Shown here one piece after another: positions 8,211 to 17,042 of a DNA stretch of 64,000 bases (position 1 is the stretch's first letter; each line of letters begins with the position of its first letter). The position numbers and the translations under genes were made by a program. The stretch comes from UBA1181 sp045639525 (GTDB lineage Bacteria > Bacteroidota > Bacteroidia > Bacteroidales > Paludibacteraceae): contig JAZUDI010000077.1 of assembly GCA_045639525.1 (NCBI GenBank), positions 1-64,000 on the forward strand, given 5' to 3'. The notes under the pieces were generated by a model that searched no databases, was not told the origin of the DNA, and saw only the letters and a program-made list of their open reading frames with translations.

Positions 8211-9533
8211 TTAGAACTTTCCAGAAAGGATCTCCTCCAACATCACGGCCATACCATTGATGTGTTGTAGGAGCGGTTCGCTAAGCAGAATAGATTTGTT
8301 GCTAATCACCTTTGTCTCCAGATAACTGTTGCTCAATCCCTCAACAGCCTCCTCGAAGTTAGAGAAAGGCACTACACCATCAGGATTACCATGAAGAAGT
8401 TTCAACTTATACTGAGGTTGCCATCCGTGACATAGATTTTGACGGTCCATCAATTCCAAAAGCTTCGCCAAATGGTCGGGATGCGCTGAAAGGTATTGCA
8501 TATTAAGAATATCACCAAGCGACTTTCCGTTGAACTTCAACATCATATCAATCACATTCTCCTTGTTGTTCTTGATAGCCTGAGGAACGCCTGTTGAAAG
8601 GGCCCATTTGGTAAAGAAATCCTCATATTTCATGTTTGAAACCTCAGAAGGATAACTGTTGAACATACTGTTGATCACAAGAGGAATCACAGCGCCAAGT
8701 CCCATCTTCTTTCCCTTCTCGTAATCCTCCATATAGGTCTCGAAGGTACGGCGAAGGTCGTATGGTCCATCTCCGCAATATACCTTGTCAAGATTGATTC
8801 TTCTTTGGGTATCCATATCCAATTGCTGTACTCTACGAAGAGAGGCCAAAGAGACGGAACCACCTTGCGAATAACCTACGATATATGATTTGTAGGAGTT
8901 GTCAAGCGCAAGTTTCTTTGCTTTCGCGTAATCCAAAAGAGCGATAAGCGCATCTACGCTGGTACGACCATGGACCTCGTGGTTGAGGTACAAATCGGGA
9001 TGGTTGGATGTGGATCCCAAGCCGATATAGTCAGGAAGTATACAAAGTGCGCCGGTAGCCGCCATAATGGCCTCTACTGAGGTGTACTGAGTAGGAATCA
9101 TCGCAAATCCGATCTGGGTACCATGGTTGATCAACATCACCTTGTTCATTTTGCGAAGAAGCGGATGGACAATCAACGCGGAGGCATTCACAGGCTCCAT
9201 ATTCTGATCAAGTGTCTTGTACTCGATACGAACCACCTTGTACAAAAGAGGCGCAAGGGCTCTGGTCGTGGTACCTTGTTCGTTTACTTCACTATTATTG
9301 ACCTCTTTATAAGCGCCATCCACACCTTCGAAGATATTAGCGTCAACGCTCTTCTTCATATCTCCGATCGTCATGTCGTAGAGCTCTTGTTGAGTGACCT
9401 CTAACTCATCAAGCACGATGAAAGAAGATGTACTACTTTGACTCTTTTCTTGGGTTTCCAAGACATCTTTATCCTCACAAGAGGTCAATCCCGCAAGGAT
9501 GATCGCCATCGCGATAAAAAGTTTCTTTTTCAT
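8211..9533 (-). CDS. Alpha/beta-hydrolase lipoprotein, secretory-lipase-like
   Basis: Starting at 9533, not 9563, gives a lipoprotein signal (MKKKLFIAMAIILAGLTSC) with lipobox LTSC followed by Glu-Asp, so the protein is exported and lipid-anchored. The 440-residue product has the nucleophile elbow GYSQGG (near residue 225), GDGPYDLRR beyond it, a candidate Asp in GNPDGVVPF (about 392) and a late His in LLQHINGM. The stretches INHGTQIG and PDYIGLG resemble fungal secretory lipases (LIP family) and bacterial relatives. The substrate is probably an ester of a lipid or a plant compound. A -7 box (TAATTTTG, 9561-9568 on the minus strand) lies just upstream, and the gene is monocistronic. Confidence 0.75.
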   Translation of the reverse strand: MKKKLFIAMAIILAGLTSCEDKDVLETQEKSQSSTSSFIVLDELEVTQQELYDMTIGDMKKSVDANIFEGVDGAYKEVNNSEVNEQGTTTRALAPLLYKVVRIEYKTLDQNMEPVNASALIVHPLLRKMNKVMLINHGTQIGFAMIPTQYTSVEAIMAATGALCILPDYIGLGSTSNHPDLYLNHEVHGRTSVDALIALLDYAKAKKLALDNSYKSYIVGYSQGGSVSLASLRRVQQLDMDTQRRINLDKVYCGDGPYDLRRTFETYMEDYEKGKKMGLGAVIPLVINSMFNSYPSEVSNMKYEDFFTKWALSTGVPQAIKNNKENVIDMMLKFNGKSLGDILNMQYLSAHPDHLAKLLELMDRQNLCHGWQPQYKLKLLHGNPDGVVPFSNFEEAVEGLSNSYLETKVISNKSILLSEPLLQHINGMAVMLEEILSGKF

Positions 9534-9620
9534 ATAAATGATTATTGTTGAATAATTGCACAAAATTACTCAAAATATATCAGACTGACACGCAAAAAAT
9601 AGTAAAGTTATAAACCTTCC

Positions 9621-10193
9621 TTAGAACTCCTTCAAAGCCTGATACAATCGCTGAACGGGCAATCCCATGATGTTGTAGAAACTGCCACTGATGCGCTCTA
9701 CAGCCACATAACCGATCCATTCCTGCACACCATACGAACCAGCCTTATCAAAAGGTTTGTATTTATCGACGTAAAAGGCGATTTCGTCAGGCGTCAATTG
9801 CGTAAAGGTAACATCGGCCCTATCGACAAAACTAACCTCCTTGTCGGCCGTTTTCACACATACGCCAGTATAGACCTGGTGGGTATTACCCGCTAATTTC
9901 GTCAACATCTGGATCGCCTCCTCCCTACTCTTGGGTTTGCCCATCACCTCATCGTCCAACCAAACGATCGTATCGGCGGTGATAATCATCGCATCCGCCT
10001 CAATCATCGAATCGTAAGCGCTGGCCTTTTGCTTGGCAAGGAAAAGAGGGATTTCACCTTTCGTCAATTCCGCAGGATAATTCTCCTCTAATCCTTTGAT
10101 TGTCTTCACTTCGAACGAAAGTTCAAGGCCTCCCAGCAACTCCTTTCTACGAGGGGAGTTGGAGGCTAATATGATCTTATATTTCTCTAACAT
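9621..10193 (-). CDS. maf: Maf-family nucleotide pyrophosphatase
   Basis: Maf proteins hydrolyse non-canonical or pyrimidine nucleoside triphosphates to monophosphates. The start at 10193 gives MLEKYKIILASNSPRRKELL, with the signature ASNSPRR at residues 9-15. The catalytic base region is ITADTIVW, followed by KPKSREEAIQML and the end GSYGVQEWIG ... ISGSFYNIMGLPV. Those last motifs place it with the YhdE-type (dTTP/UTP) group. The product is 190 residues, the normal size. Longer in-frame starts up to 10271 would overlap the helicase promoter region and add unconserved residues. Confidence 0.9.
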   Translation of the reverse strand: MLEKYKIILASNSPRRKELLGGLELSFEVKTIKGLEENYPAELTKGEIPLFLAKQKASAYDSMIEADAMIITADTIVWLDDEVMGKPKSREEAIQMLTKLAGNTHQVYTGVCVKTADKEVSFVDRADVTFTQLTPDEIAFYVDKYKPFDKAGSYGVQEWIGYVAVERISGSFYNIMGLPVQRLYQALKEF

Positions 10194-10346
10194 GATATCG
10201 TTATAATTTCGACTATGATTATCACCGCGAAGATAAACAATAATTAAATGGATAGGATGCCGGATTATCACGGAAATGCATCGGTTCCATATGGACGCTA
10301 TCGTATTTTTTCGTTATATTCGCAATGTAATTACGAGGAAAGATTT

Positions 10347-12695
10347 ATGGAAGAGATATTGAGCAAATTAAATGAAAATCAAAGAGATGCGGTGGTTTAT
10401 GGGGATGGTCCTTCGCTGGTTGTGGCTGGCGCTGGATCTGGCAAAACCAGGGTTTTGACCTACAAGATCGCCTATCTGCTCAAAAATGGATACGAACCCA
10501 GCCGTATCTTGGCCCTGACCTTTACCAACAAGGCGGCTAACGAAATGAAGGAGCGTATCGACCAAATAGTCGGGGATGGCGTATCCCGCCGTCTTTGGAT
10601 GGGTACCTTCCACTCTGTCTTCGCCAAAATTCTACGTCAACAGGCGGAGAAAATCGGATATAAACCGAGCTTCTCCATCTACGACACCTCCGATTCCAAA
10701 AGTCTATTGAAGAGCATCGTCAAGGAGATGGGCTTGGACGAAAAGAACTATACGCCTAAAAAACTATTGTCCCGCATCTCCCACCTCAAAAACCATTTGA
10801 TCACACCAGATGGCTACACGAGAGACCCGAAACATCACCAAGACGACGTCTACCAGAAGATGCCACGTCTGCACGAAGTATATAAAACCTATTTCGCGAG
10901 ATGCTACAAGGCCTCCGCTATGGATTTCGACGACATACTCCTCTACACGAATATTCTATTCAGAGACTTTCCCGAGGTATTGGCCATCTACCAAGATTGG
11001 TTCGATTATATCCTTGTCGACGAGTACCAAGACACCAATTTTTCGCAGCACCTTGTGGTGAAGAAATTGGCAGAGAAACACCATCGTGTCTGTGCCGTGG
11101 GAGACGACGCACAAAGCATCTACTCTTTCCGTGGCGCCAACATCGACAATATATTCAACTTCCAGAAGATATATCCGGAGTGCAAGGTATTCAAGTTGGA
11201 ACGTAACTATCGTTCGACACGAAACATTGTGCGGGTGGCCAACTCCTTGATTGAAAAGAATAAAAAACAGTTGCCGAAACATGTCTATTCCGAAGAGGAA
11301 GAGGGAAGCCCGGTAAAGGTGGTGAGTTCCTATTCCGACCTCGACGAGGCAAATATCATCGCCACGATGATCGGCTCTTTCGCAAGGAAGAATTACCAAT
11401 ACAAGGATATGGCGATCCTCTACCGCACCAATTCCCAGTCGCGTGTTTTCGAGGAGTCGCTACGCAAACGCTCCATCCCTTACGTGATACACGGTGGCCA
11501 CTCCTTCTACGACCGAAAGGAGATCAAAGATGTCCTCGCCTATTTCCGTTTGGTACTGAACTCGGCCGACGAGGAGGCATTCCGCCGCATCGTGAACTAC
11601 CCAACCAGAGGCATCGGAGATACAACAGTCGGCAAACTTTCAGAAACCGCACGGCTCCAGAACGCCACATTTTGGGAGGTAGCCTCCGATCCGCTGAAAT
11701 ACAACCTTCCCGTCAATGCGGGAACTGCGAATAAACTAACTAAATTTCGCGGGATAATATCTTCGCTATCGGAAACTGTCGAAAAATCAGACGCTTATGA
11801 TTTTGCAAAGCGTGTTATCATCGAATCGGGCATCCGTGCCGATTTGGAGGGTGACAAATCTGCGGAAGGCATGAGCAAACTGGAGAACTTGGACGAGTTA
11901 CTGAACAGCATCCATGAATTCTGCGAGTTGCGCCGGGAAGAATCCGGAGAAGCGATCATCCCTGTATCCGAGTTTATGCAGATGGTCTCTTTGATGTCGG
12001 ACTTAGACGAAAATAGCGAAGACGATCATGATAAAGTGACCATGATGACCGTCCATTCCGCCAAAGGTCTGGAGTTTAAAAATGTCTTTATCGTCGGCAT
12101 GGAGGAGGAACTCTTTCCATCCAGCATGTCGTTAATGTCAGATGATGATGTCGAAGAGGAAAGAAGACTCTTCTATGTCGCCATCACCCGTGCGGAGGAG
12201 AACTGCTGCATCAGTTACGCGAAAAGCCGCTTCCGCAACGGCACCACGAACCCCACCATGCCAAGTCGTTTCATCAAAGATATCGATGCGACGTTGTTGG
12301 ATCTGCCAGATGATTTCACCAACAGGCCTAAGAGCAATAGAGCCACTTGGGACGAAGACTTTCCGCGCTCCTTCGGTGGCGGAAGAGGTGTTGGCTGGCG
12401 GGGAAATTCCTACCAGCAAGAGGAGGAAGACATACTCTCAAAACCAGCTCCGTATGTGGCCCCAAGAAAATTGAAGCCATTGACCAAGAGCAACACGGTG
12501 TCCTCTTCCACCCCAGCCCCATCCGCGGATGGATTCGAGCCAGGATGCTGGGTGGAACACGAGAAATTCGGAAAAGGAACTGTACTGCAGGTCGAGAAGG
12601 TCGGCGACGACACAAAACTCACGATTAAATTCCACAACGAGGGAGAACGCAAAATTTTGCTGAAATACGCCAAGTTGAAGAACTTAGGAAAGTGA
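10347..12695 (+). CDS. pcrA: UvrD/PcrA-type DNA helicase
   Basis: This superfamily 1 3'-5' helicase acts in nucleotide-excision repair and in removing obstacles from DNA. The start at 10347 follows a GAGGAAAG ribosome site and a likely -7 box (TATATTCG, 10315-10322). The in-frame ATG at 10248 lies upstream of that box and is rejected. The 782-residue protein shows motif Q/I (NENQRDAV, then GAGSGKT near 27-33), VDEYQDTN (motif II), GDDAQSIYSFRGA (motif III), and TVHSAKGLEF and VAITRAEE late on. The C-terminus (CWVEHEKFGKGTVLQVE) is the Tudor-like RNA-polymerase contact domain of PcrA/UvrD. Family is sure; UvrD versus PcrA is only a naming choice. Confidence 0.95.
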   Translation: MEEILSKLNENQRDAVVYGDGPSLVVAGAGSGKTRVLTYKIAYLLKNGYEPSRILALTFTNKAANEMKERIDQIVGDGVSRRLWMGTFHSVFAKILRQQAEKIGYKPSFSIYDTSDSKSLLKSIVKEMGLDEKNYTPKKLLSRISHLKNHLITPDGYTRDPKHHQDDVYQKMPRLHEVYKTYFARCYKASAMDFDDILLYTNILFRDFPEVLAIYQDWFDYILVDEYQDTNFSQHLVVKKLAEKHHRVCAVGDDAQSIYSFRGANIDNIFNFQKIYPECKVFKLERNYRSTRNIVRVANSLIEKNKKQLPKHVYSEEEEGSPVKVVSSYSDLDEANIIATMIGSFARKNYQYKDMAILYRTNSQSRVFEESLRKRSIPYVIHGGHSFYDRKEIKDVLAYFRLVLNSADEEAFRRIVNYPTRGIGDTTVGKLSETARLQNATFWEVASDPLKYNLPVNAGTANKLTKFRGIISSLSETVEKSDAYDFAKRVIIESGIRADLEGDKSAEGMSKLENLDELLNSIHEFCELRREESGEAIIPVSEFMQMVSLMSDLDENSEDDHDKVTMMTVHSAKGLEFKNVFIVGMEEELFPSSMSLMSDDDVEEERRLFYVAITRAEENCCISYAKSRFRNGTTNPTMPSRFIKDIDATLLDLPDDFTNRPKSNRATWDEDFPRSFGGGRGVGWRGNSYQQEEEDILSKPAPYVAPRKLKPLTKSNTVSSSTPAPSADGFEPGCWVEHEKFGKGTVLQVEKVGDDTKLTIKFHNEGERKILLKYAKLKNLGK

Positions 12696-12725
12696 TTTTT
12701 TGTCAGATTTGCGGCTGAAACAGGC

Positions 12726-12756
12726 GTCAATATGTCGTGTTTTATGCCATAATGTC
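12726..12756 (+). promoter_or_regulatory. Direct repeats upstream of grpE
   Basis: GTCAATATGTC (12726-12736) and GCCATAATGTC (12746-12756) are similar 11-base words exactly 20 bases apart, that is, on the same face of the helix. A weak -7 box (TGTTTTTG, 12788-12795) follows. They may be operator sites for heat-shock control; no CIRCE element is seen. Confidence 0.3.
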
Positions 12757-12841
12757 CCCTTTCTCAGGGAAAAGATGTCATTGGCAGTGTTTTTGATAGT
12801 GAAATATAAAATTGAATTAAGGAAAAAACAGATCTAATAAT

Positions 12842-13405
12842 ATGGAAGAGAATTCAACAATGGAAAACCAACAAGTTGAGAACGAGGAGGTGGTTAACAA
12901 CGCCACAGAGGGTGCTAACACGGAGGCGGAAGTTGCCGCAGAGCAAACTCCGGAAGAGCAGATCAAGGCATTAGAGGAGAAATGCGCCAAACTACATGAC
13001 GATTACATTCGCCTCTATGCGGATTTCGAAAACTTCAGAAAGCAGTCTCTCAAGGCTCGCGCTGAGTTGATCAAGTCGGCCGGTGAGGGCATTTTCGCCA
13101 ACATGCTTCCTTTGGTGGACGATATGGAGCGTGCGATGAACGCAATGGCGAACGCCACTGAAGTCAGCTCCGTAAAAGAGGGCGTAGATTTGATCTATAA
13201 TAAGTTCAATTCTTTCTTGGCACAAAACGGTGTCACTCCGATCGAGACAGAAGGCGCCGACTTCAATGTGGATTTCCACGAGGCGATCACCATGATTCCA
13301 GCTCCGACTGAAGAGTTGAAGGGCAAGGTAATCGACTGCACACAAAAGGGTTACATGTTGAAAGACAAAGTGCTTAGATTCTCGAAAGTAGTCGTAGGAC
13401 AATAA
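12842..13405 (+). CDS. grpE: GrpE, nucleotide exchange factor of DnaK
   Basis: GrpE releases ADP from DnaK in the cytoplasm. The 187-residue protein has a disordered acidic N-terminus (residues 1-50, rich in Glu and Asn), a long coiled coil (about 50-105, including DDYIRLYADFENFRKQ) and the C-terminal beta-wing domain with NVDFHEAITMIP and the end KVLRFSKVVVG. These motifs and its place 13 bases before dnaJ settle the call. The leader upstream carries the direct repeats at 12726-12756. dnaK itself is not in the window. Confidence 0.96.
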   Translation: MEENSTMENQQVENEEVVNNATEGANTEAEVAAEQTPEEQIKALEEKCAKLHDDYIRLYADFENFRKQSLKARAELIKSAGEGIFANMLPLVDDMERAMNAMANATEVSSVKEGVDLIYNKFNSFLAQNGVTPIETEGADFNVDFHEAITMIPAPTEELKGKVIDCTQKGYMLKDKVLRFSKVVVGQ

Positions 13406-13418
13406 AAATTAGAAGGTT

Positions 13419-14579
13419 ATGGCAAAAAGAGATTACTACGAAGTGTTAGGTCTCTCCAAAGGCGCTTCCGCCGATGAAATCAAGAAGGCCTACCGCAAAT
13501 TGGCCATCCAATACCACCCGGACAAAAACCCAGGCGACAAGGAGGCTGAGGAGAAATTCAAGGAGGCTGCGGAAGCATACGATGTATTGAGCGATCCTCA
13601 AAAGAAGGAACGCTACGACCGTTACGGCCATGCCGGAATGGATGGCTTCGGCGGCGGCGGCGGATTCGGCGGTTTCGGTGGCGGTGGTATGTCTATGGAA
13701 GACATATTCTCCCAATTCGGAAACATCTTCGGCGGCCATTTCGGAGGCGATTTCGGCGGTTTTGGCGGCGGCGGAAGCCGTGCAGGGCGCGTACGCAAGG
13801 GATCTGACCTCCGTGTGCGCGTAAAGGTTACGTTGAAGGATGTCGCCAATGGCGTGGAGAAGAAATTAAAGGTTAAGCGATACGTCAAATGTGCCTCTTG
13901 TAACGGTACAGGCGGCGAAGATAAGGATTCAGTAGCACAATGTAAGCAATGTGGCGGATCCGGTGTCGTCAATCGTGTGATGAACTCCATCTTCGGTGCT
14001 ATGCAGACGCAAAGCGAATGTCCAGCATGCCAAGGACAAGGAACAACCATCACCAAGAAGTGTTCACACTGTAACGGTATGGGCGTCGTTCAGGAGGAGG
14101 AAGTCATCTCCGTAAAGATCCCTGCCGGTGTAGCTGAGGGCATGAGTTTAAATGTCAAGGGCAAAGGAAATGCGGTCAGAAACGGCGTAGATGGCAATTT
14201 GTTGGTATTGGTAGAGGAAGAGCCGGACAATGACCTTATACGCGACGAGAACGACCTTATTTACAATGCGTTATTCTCTGTACCTTTGTTAGTAAATGGT
14301 GGTACGGTAGAGATTCCTGCCGTCGACTCCAAAGTGAAGGTAAAGATCGATGCGGGCACACAACCAGGAAAGGTTTTACGTCTAAAAGGCAAAGGATTGC
14401 CGTCATTGAACGGATACGGCAACGGTGATTTGTTGGTAAACATTGGTGTTTACATCCCAGAAAACCTCTCTAAGGACGAGCGGAAGCTCTTTGACGAGCT
14501 CAGCAAGTCGGAGAATATGCAACCAACAGAAAGCGCCAAGAAGAGCTTCCTGGCGCGATTTAAGAATATGTTTAGTTAA
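13419..14579 (+). CDS. dnaJ: DnaJ, Hsp40 co-chaperone
   Basis: DnaJ delivers unfolded clients to DnaK and stimulates its ATPase. The 386-residue protein has the J domain (residues 1-70, HPD at 34-36), a Gly/Phe-rich linker (about 72-120), and four zinc-binding CxxCxGxG repeats (CASCNGTG, CKQCGGSG, CPACQGQG, CSHCNGMG). Two client-binding beta domains follow, so it is a full type I DnaJ. It is the second gene of the grpE operon. It ends seven bases before the stop of the convergent XRE regulator, and no terminator lies between them. Confidence 0.97.
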   Translation: MAKRDYYEVLGLSKGASADEIKKAYRKLAIQYHPDKNPGDKEAEEKFKEAAEAYDVLSDPQKKERYDRYGHAGMDGFGGGGGFGGFGGGGMSMEDIFSQFGNIFGGHFGGDFGGFGGGGSRAGRVRKGSDLRVRVKVTLKDVANGVEKKLKVKRYVKCASCNGTGGEDKDSVAQCKQCGGSGVVNRVMNSIFGAMQTQSECPACQGQGTTITKKCSHCNGMGVVQEEEVISVKIPAGVAEGMSLNVKGKGNAVRNGVDGNLLVLVEEEPDNDLIRDENDLIYNALFSVPLLVNGGTVEIPAVDSKVKVKIDAGTQPGKVLRLKGKGLPSLNGYGNGDLLVNIGVYIPENLSKDERKLFDELSKSENMQPTESAKKSFLARFKNMFS

Positions 14580-14586
14580 TGGTCGA

Positions 14587-15318
14587 TCAGAGATTCAGAT
14601 GGGCGCCATACTCTTCATAGGTGCCGTCTGAATAGAACACCATTATTTTCTTCACCGTACGGGGAGAGACTGGATTCGGTTCCGGTTTCTCCCTTTTTTC
14701 TTGGACAGGAGCAGAATATGGAGGCATCATACCGCCCACATTCGCATTGTAGGGAGATTGCGGCGCATTTCCCGGCACTTGATTGGCATAATTGGCTTGT
14801 GGCTGAACGTATGGTTGTTGCTGAACCATCTGTGGCTCTTGAAAGGATGGCTGCTGAGCCACAACTGGATTTTGAGGCTGAACAGGTTGAGATATGGTTT
14901 GAGGTTGAGGATCCGCATAAGCAGGAACCGGTTGTGATAGAGCGGAATTATTCGTATTCGTATCGACAACTTTTCGATCATCATTCAACTCGTTTTCCTT
15001 GCCATATTCCTGTGTAGGTATCGGATATTCAGGAAATAACGACTGCTGTTGGGGATACATACGCTGTTTTGGCTTCGTATCTACTTTGTTTTCAGCCACT
15101 TCTGGCGCTTTTCTATACATTTCTCCTTTACCTATCACCAACCATTCTGGATTAATTCCTCTAAAAGTGTCAAGAATTTTCTGTATGACAGGCAAACTAG
15201 GCTGATTTCGACCATTAATAATGTGCGTAACGGCTGATGCCTGTATACCGACAAGATTAGCGAATTGAGAATTACTCAAATTCTCCTTTTTTAATATCTC
15301 AGCAATGCGTTCGTTCAT
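14587..15318 (-). CDS. XRE-family DNA-binding protein with a Pro/Gln-rich tail
   Basis: Residues 1-65 form a Cro/C1-type helix-turn-helix (SQFANLVGIQASAVTHIINGRNQPSLPVIQKIL) followed by the INPEWLVIGKGEM motif common in this group. Residues 70-215 are low complexity, rich in Pro, Gln and Asn, and probably disordered. The last 25 residues are ordered again (VKKIMVFYSDGTYEEYG). The helix-turn-helix predicts operator binding. The gene faces a 1.1-kb AT-rich region with many TTTACAnnTGTAA-like sites, one of them 23 bases before its start and overlapping a -7 box (TACATTTG, 15345-15352 on the minus strand). Autoregulation is likely but inferred; targets are unknown. Confidence 0.75.
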   Translation of the reverse strand: MNERIAEILKKENLSNSQFANLVGIQASAVTHIINGRNQPSLPVIQKILDTFRGINPEWLVIGKGEMYRKAPEVAENKVDTKPKQRMYPQQQSLFPEYPIPTQEYGKENELNDDRKVVDTNTNNSALSQPVPAYADPQPQTISQPVQPQNPVVAQQPSFQEPQMVQQQPYVQPQANYANQVPGNAPQSPYNANVGGMMPPYSAPVQEKREKPEPNPVSPRTVKKIMVFYSDGTYEEYGAHLNL

Positions 15319-15340
15319 GTTAATATTGTAAAATATTAGA

Positions 15341-16232
15341 TTTACAAATGTAAGAATAATTTATTTTACATATGTAACACTTGTAAAGAATTTTACTTAT
15401 TTACTTTTGTAAACTAAACAAATTTATTAGACGTTTGTAAATTTTCAATGCGCATACAGATGTAAACTTATTAAAGTAGACAGGGCAATTATTCATAAGG
15501 ATAGGATCTGCTTTTCGTCGTTAAAGAGATATTCTACTCTACGAAGCATCCAATATACTATAACACAACCAATTTACATGGTTTACTTTTGTATATACTT
15601 TAAGAATAGCCTGGAGAACCAACAAAGAAGAGCTCTGTTATGCAAACAAAGGCAAAAACCATGAATACGGACGATAGAGCGCTGCGTTTATAACTCAGCC
15701 GCATCTTTGAATAGCCAGATACTGAACATAATGTATAGATCAAAGCACTGTATAGGTAAAATACCTTCCCAGAGATCAAATAGCGTCCAACTTATCATGT
15801 AATTCGTTAAAAAATAGTAATATATAAGGAATATCCCCTATCATCCTATTATATATAAAGCAAAATTCTAACTTTAACTATATAATCAACTGATATTTAG
15901 CATATTATTCATATAATATATAATTATCGTTGATATTTATCCAATGACATTTACAAAATTAGAGTAAAATAGCATATTTACTTAAAGTAAATATTTATAT
16001 TCTAACATTTAAAGCACTGATTAATAGATAAATATAAAAGCAATATCTTATATGAAATTTTCGCTAAATATTCATTATTTACAAATGTTTATCGTTTTAC
16101 ATATGTATACCAAAACAAGTAAATACCGGTAAAATTTTATATTTTACGGAGGTAAAACTACACTCTTTTTGCTTGTTTTACATTTGTAACACTTGTAAAA
16201 TTGTATATTTTACTATTTATAATTGTAAACAA
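15341..16232. repeat. Dispersed TTTACAnnTGTAA-type palindromic motif, about nine copies
   Basis: Clear copies are TTTACAAATGTAA (15341-15353), TTTTACATATGTAA (15364-15377), TTACTTTTGTAAA (15401-15413), GTTTTACATATGTAT (16094-16108), ATTTTACGGAGGTAAAAC (16141-16158) and TTTTACATTTGTAA (16176-16189). The copies at 15364 and 16176 are both followed by CACTTGTAAA, so the unit is a double site. They may be operators of the adjacent XRE regulator. Confidence 0.5.
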
Positions 16233-16373
16233 GGCATTACTCAACTTCCCCACTCTATATTTTCATTGAAAACAACCATTCACACCAGAAATGGGCCAAA
16301 TTTTGAAATTTCCAAATTTTCGTACAAATGATAAGTTGTCGTCAAATATTCGATTCTCGTGGAGTTAAATATT

Positions 16374-16405
16374 TTTGAGCCAAAACTGAATTTTTACTAC
16401 TTTTG
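16374..16405 (+). promoter_or_regulatory. Consensus promoter of the recR operon
   Basis: TTTG (16374-16377), exactly 20 bases, then TACTTTTG (16398-16405) match the Bacteroidota consensus at every fixed position. The predicted start is about 15 bases before the recR ATG. Confidence 0.75.
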
Positions 16406-16426
16406 TGTAGATTTAAATAATTCATT

Positions 16427-17041
16427 ATGGATAATCCATGCTCCTCTGTACTTTTAGAAAATGCGGTCAATGAATTTTCAAAGTTGCCCGGCATCGGAAA
16501 GAAGACATCCCTCAGGTTGGTACTCTGGCTCCTTCGTCAGAGTCAAGAGAGCGTGAACCAATTCGGCAACGCCTTCATCACTTTGAGAAACGACATAAAG
16601 TATTGCAAGGTGTGCCACAACATCTCCGACACCGAAGTTTGTGGCATCTGTTCGGATGAGAGAAGAGATGCGTCCTCTATCTGCGTGGTAGAGAACATAA
16701 ACGATGTGATCTCAATCGAGAATACGCAGCAGTTTAAGGGACTATACCATGTTTTAGGTGGCGTTATATCTCCTATGGACGGTGTAGGTCCATCAGAACT
16801 TGCAATCGACGAACTCATCGAACGAATGGAGACAGGATCAGTCAAGGAGGTGATTCTTGCCTTGAGTCCTACGATGGAGGGCGACACAACGAACTTCTAT
16901 CTATACAAAAGGCTCTCTAAATACCAGGTGGAGATTACCACTTTGGCGCGCGGCGTATCCATCGGCGACGAACTTGAATATGCGGATGAAGTGACTTTAG
17001 GAAGATCCATTGTGAACAGAACCCCTTACAAAATCATGTAA
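16427..17041 (+). CDS. recR: Recombination mediator RecR
   Basis: RecR works with RecO (and RecF) to load RecA on gapped DNA. The 204-residue protein has the N-terminal helix-hairpin-helix LPGIGKKTSLRL (19-31), a four-Cys zinc finger (C60, C63, C72, C75) and a Toprim domain with VVENINDV and LGGVISPMDGVGP. The end RGVSIGDELEYADEVTLGRSI is typical. The length fits the family. It leads a three-gene unit: the next gene starts one base after its stop and the third overlaps the second. Confidence 0.97.
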   Translation: MDNPCSSVLLENAVNEFSKLPGIGKKTSLRLVLWLLRQSQESVNQFGNAFITLRNDIKYCKVCHNISDTEVCGICSDERRDASSICVVENINDVISIENTQQFKGLYHVLGGVISPMDGVGPSELAIDELIERMETGSVKEVILALSPTMEGDTTNFYLYKRLSKYQVEITTLARGVSIGDELEYADEVTLGRSIVNRTPYKIM

Positions 17042-17042
17042 T

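Larger units (their letters stand above)
15319..16426. other. 1.1-kb AT-rich non-coding region with repeated TTTACA motifs
   Basis: No reading frame of believable length or composition was found on either strand. The two ends are packed with variants of TTTTACAnnTGTAA. Examples start at 15341, 15364, 15401, 15454, 15571, 16078, 16094, 16141 and 16175. Bases about 15481-15800 are richer in G and C and could hold an RNA: a -7 box (TACTTTTG) lies at 15584-15591 and GCTCT/AGAGC can pair within 15634-15683. The recR promoter sits at the right end. Confidence 0.55.

Noticed and set aside
10248..10346. Upstream start for the helicase
   Set aside because: It precedes the likely -7 box at 10315 and adds residues that fit no helicase.
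15319..16426. Degraded gene or replication origin in the AT-rich region
   Set aside because: No stretch reads as a protein on either strand and no DnaA-box cluster was seen.
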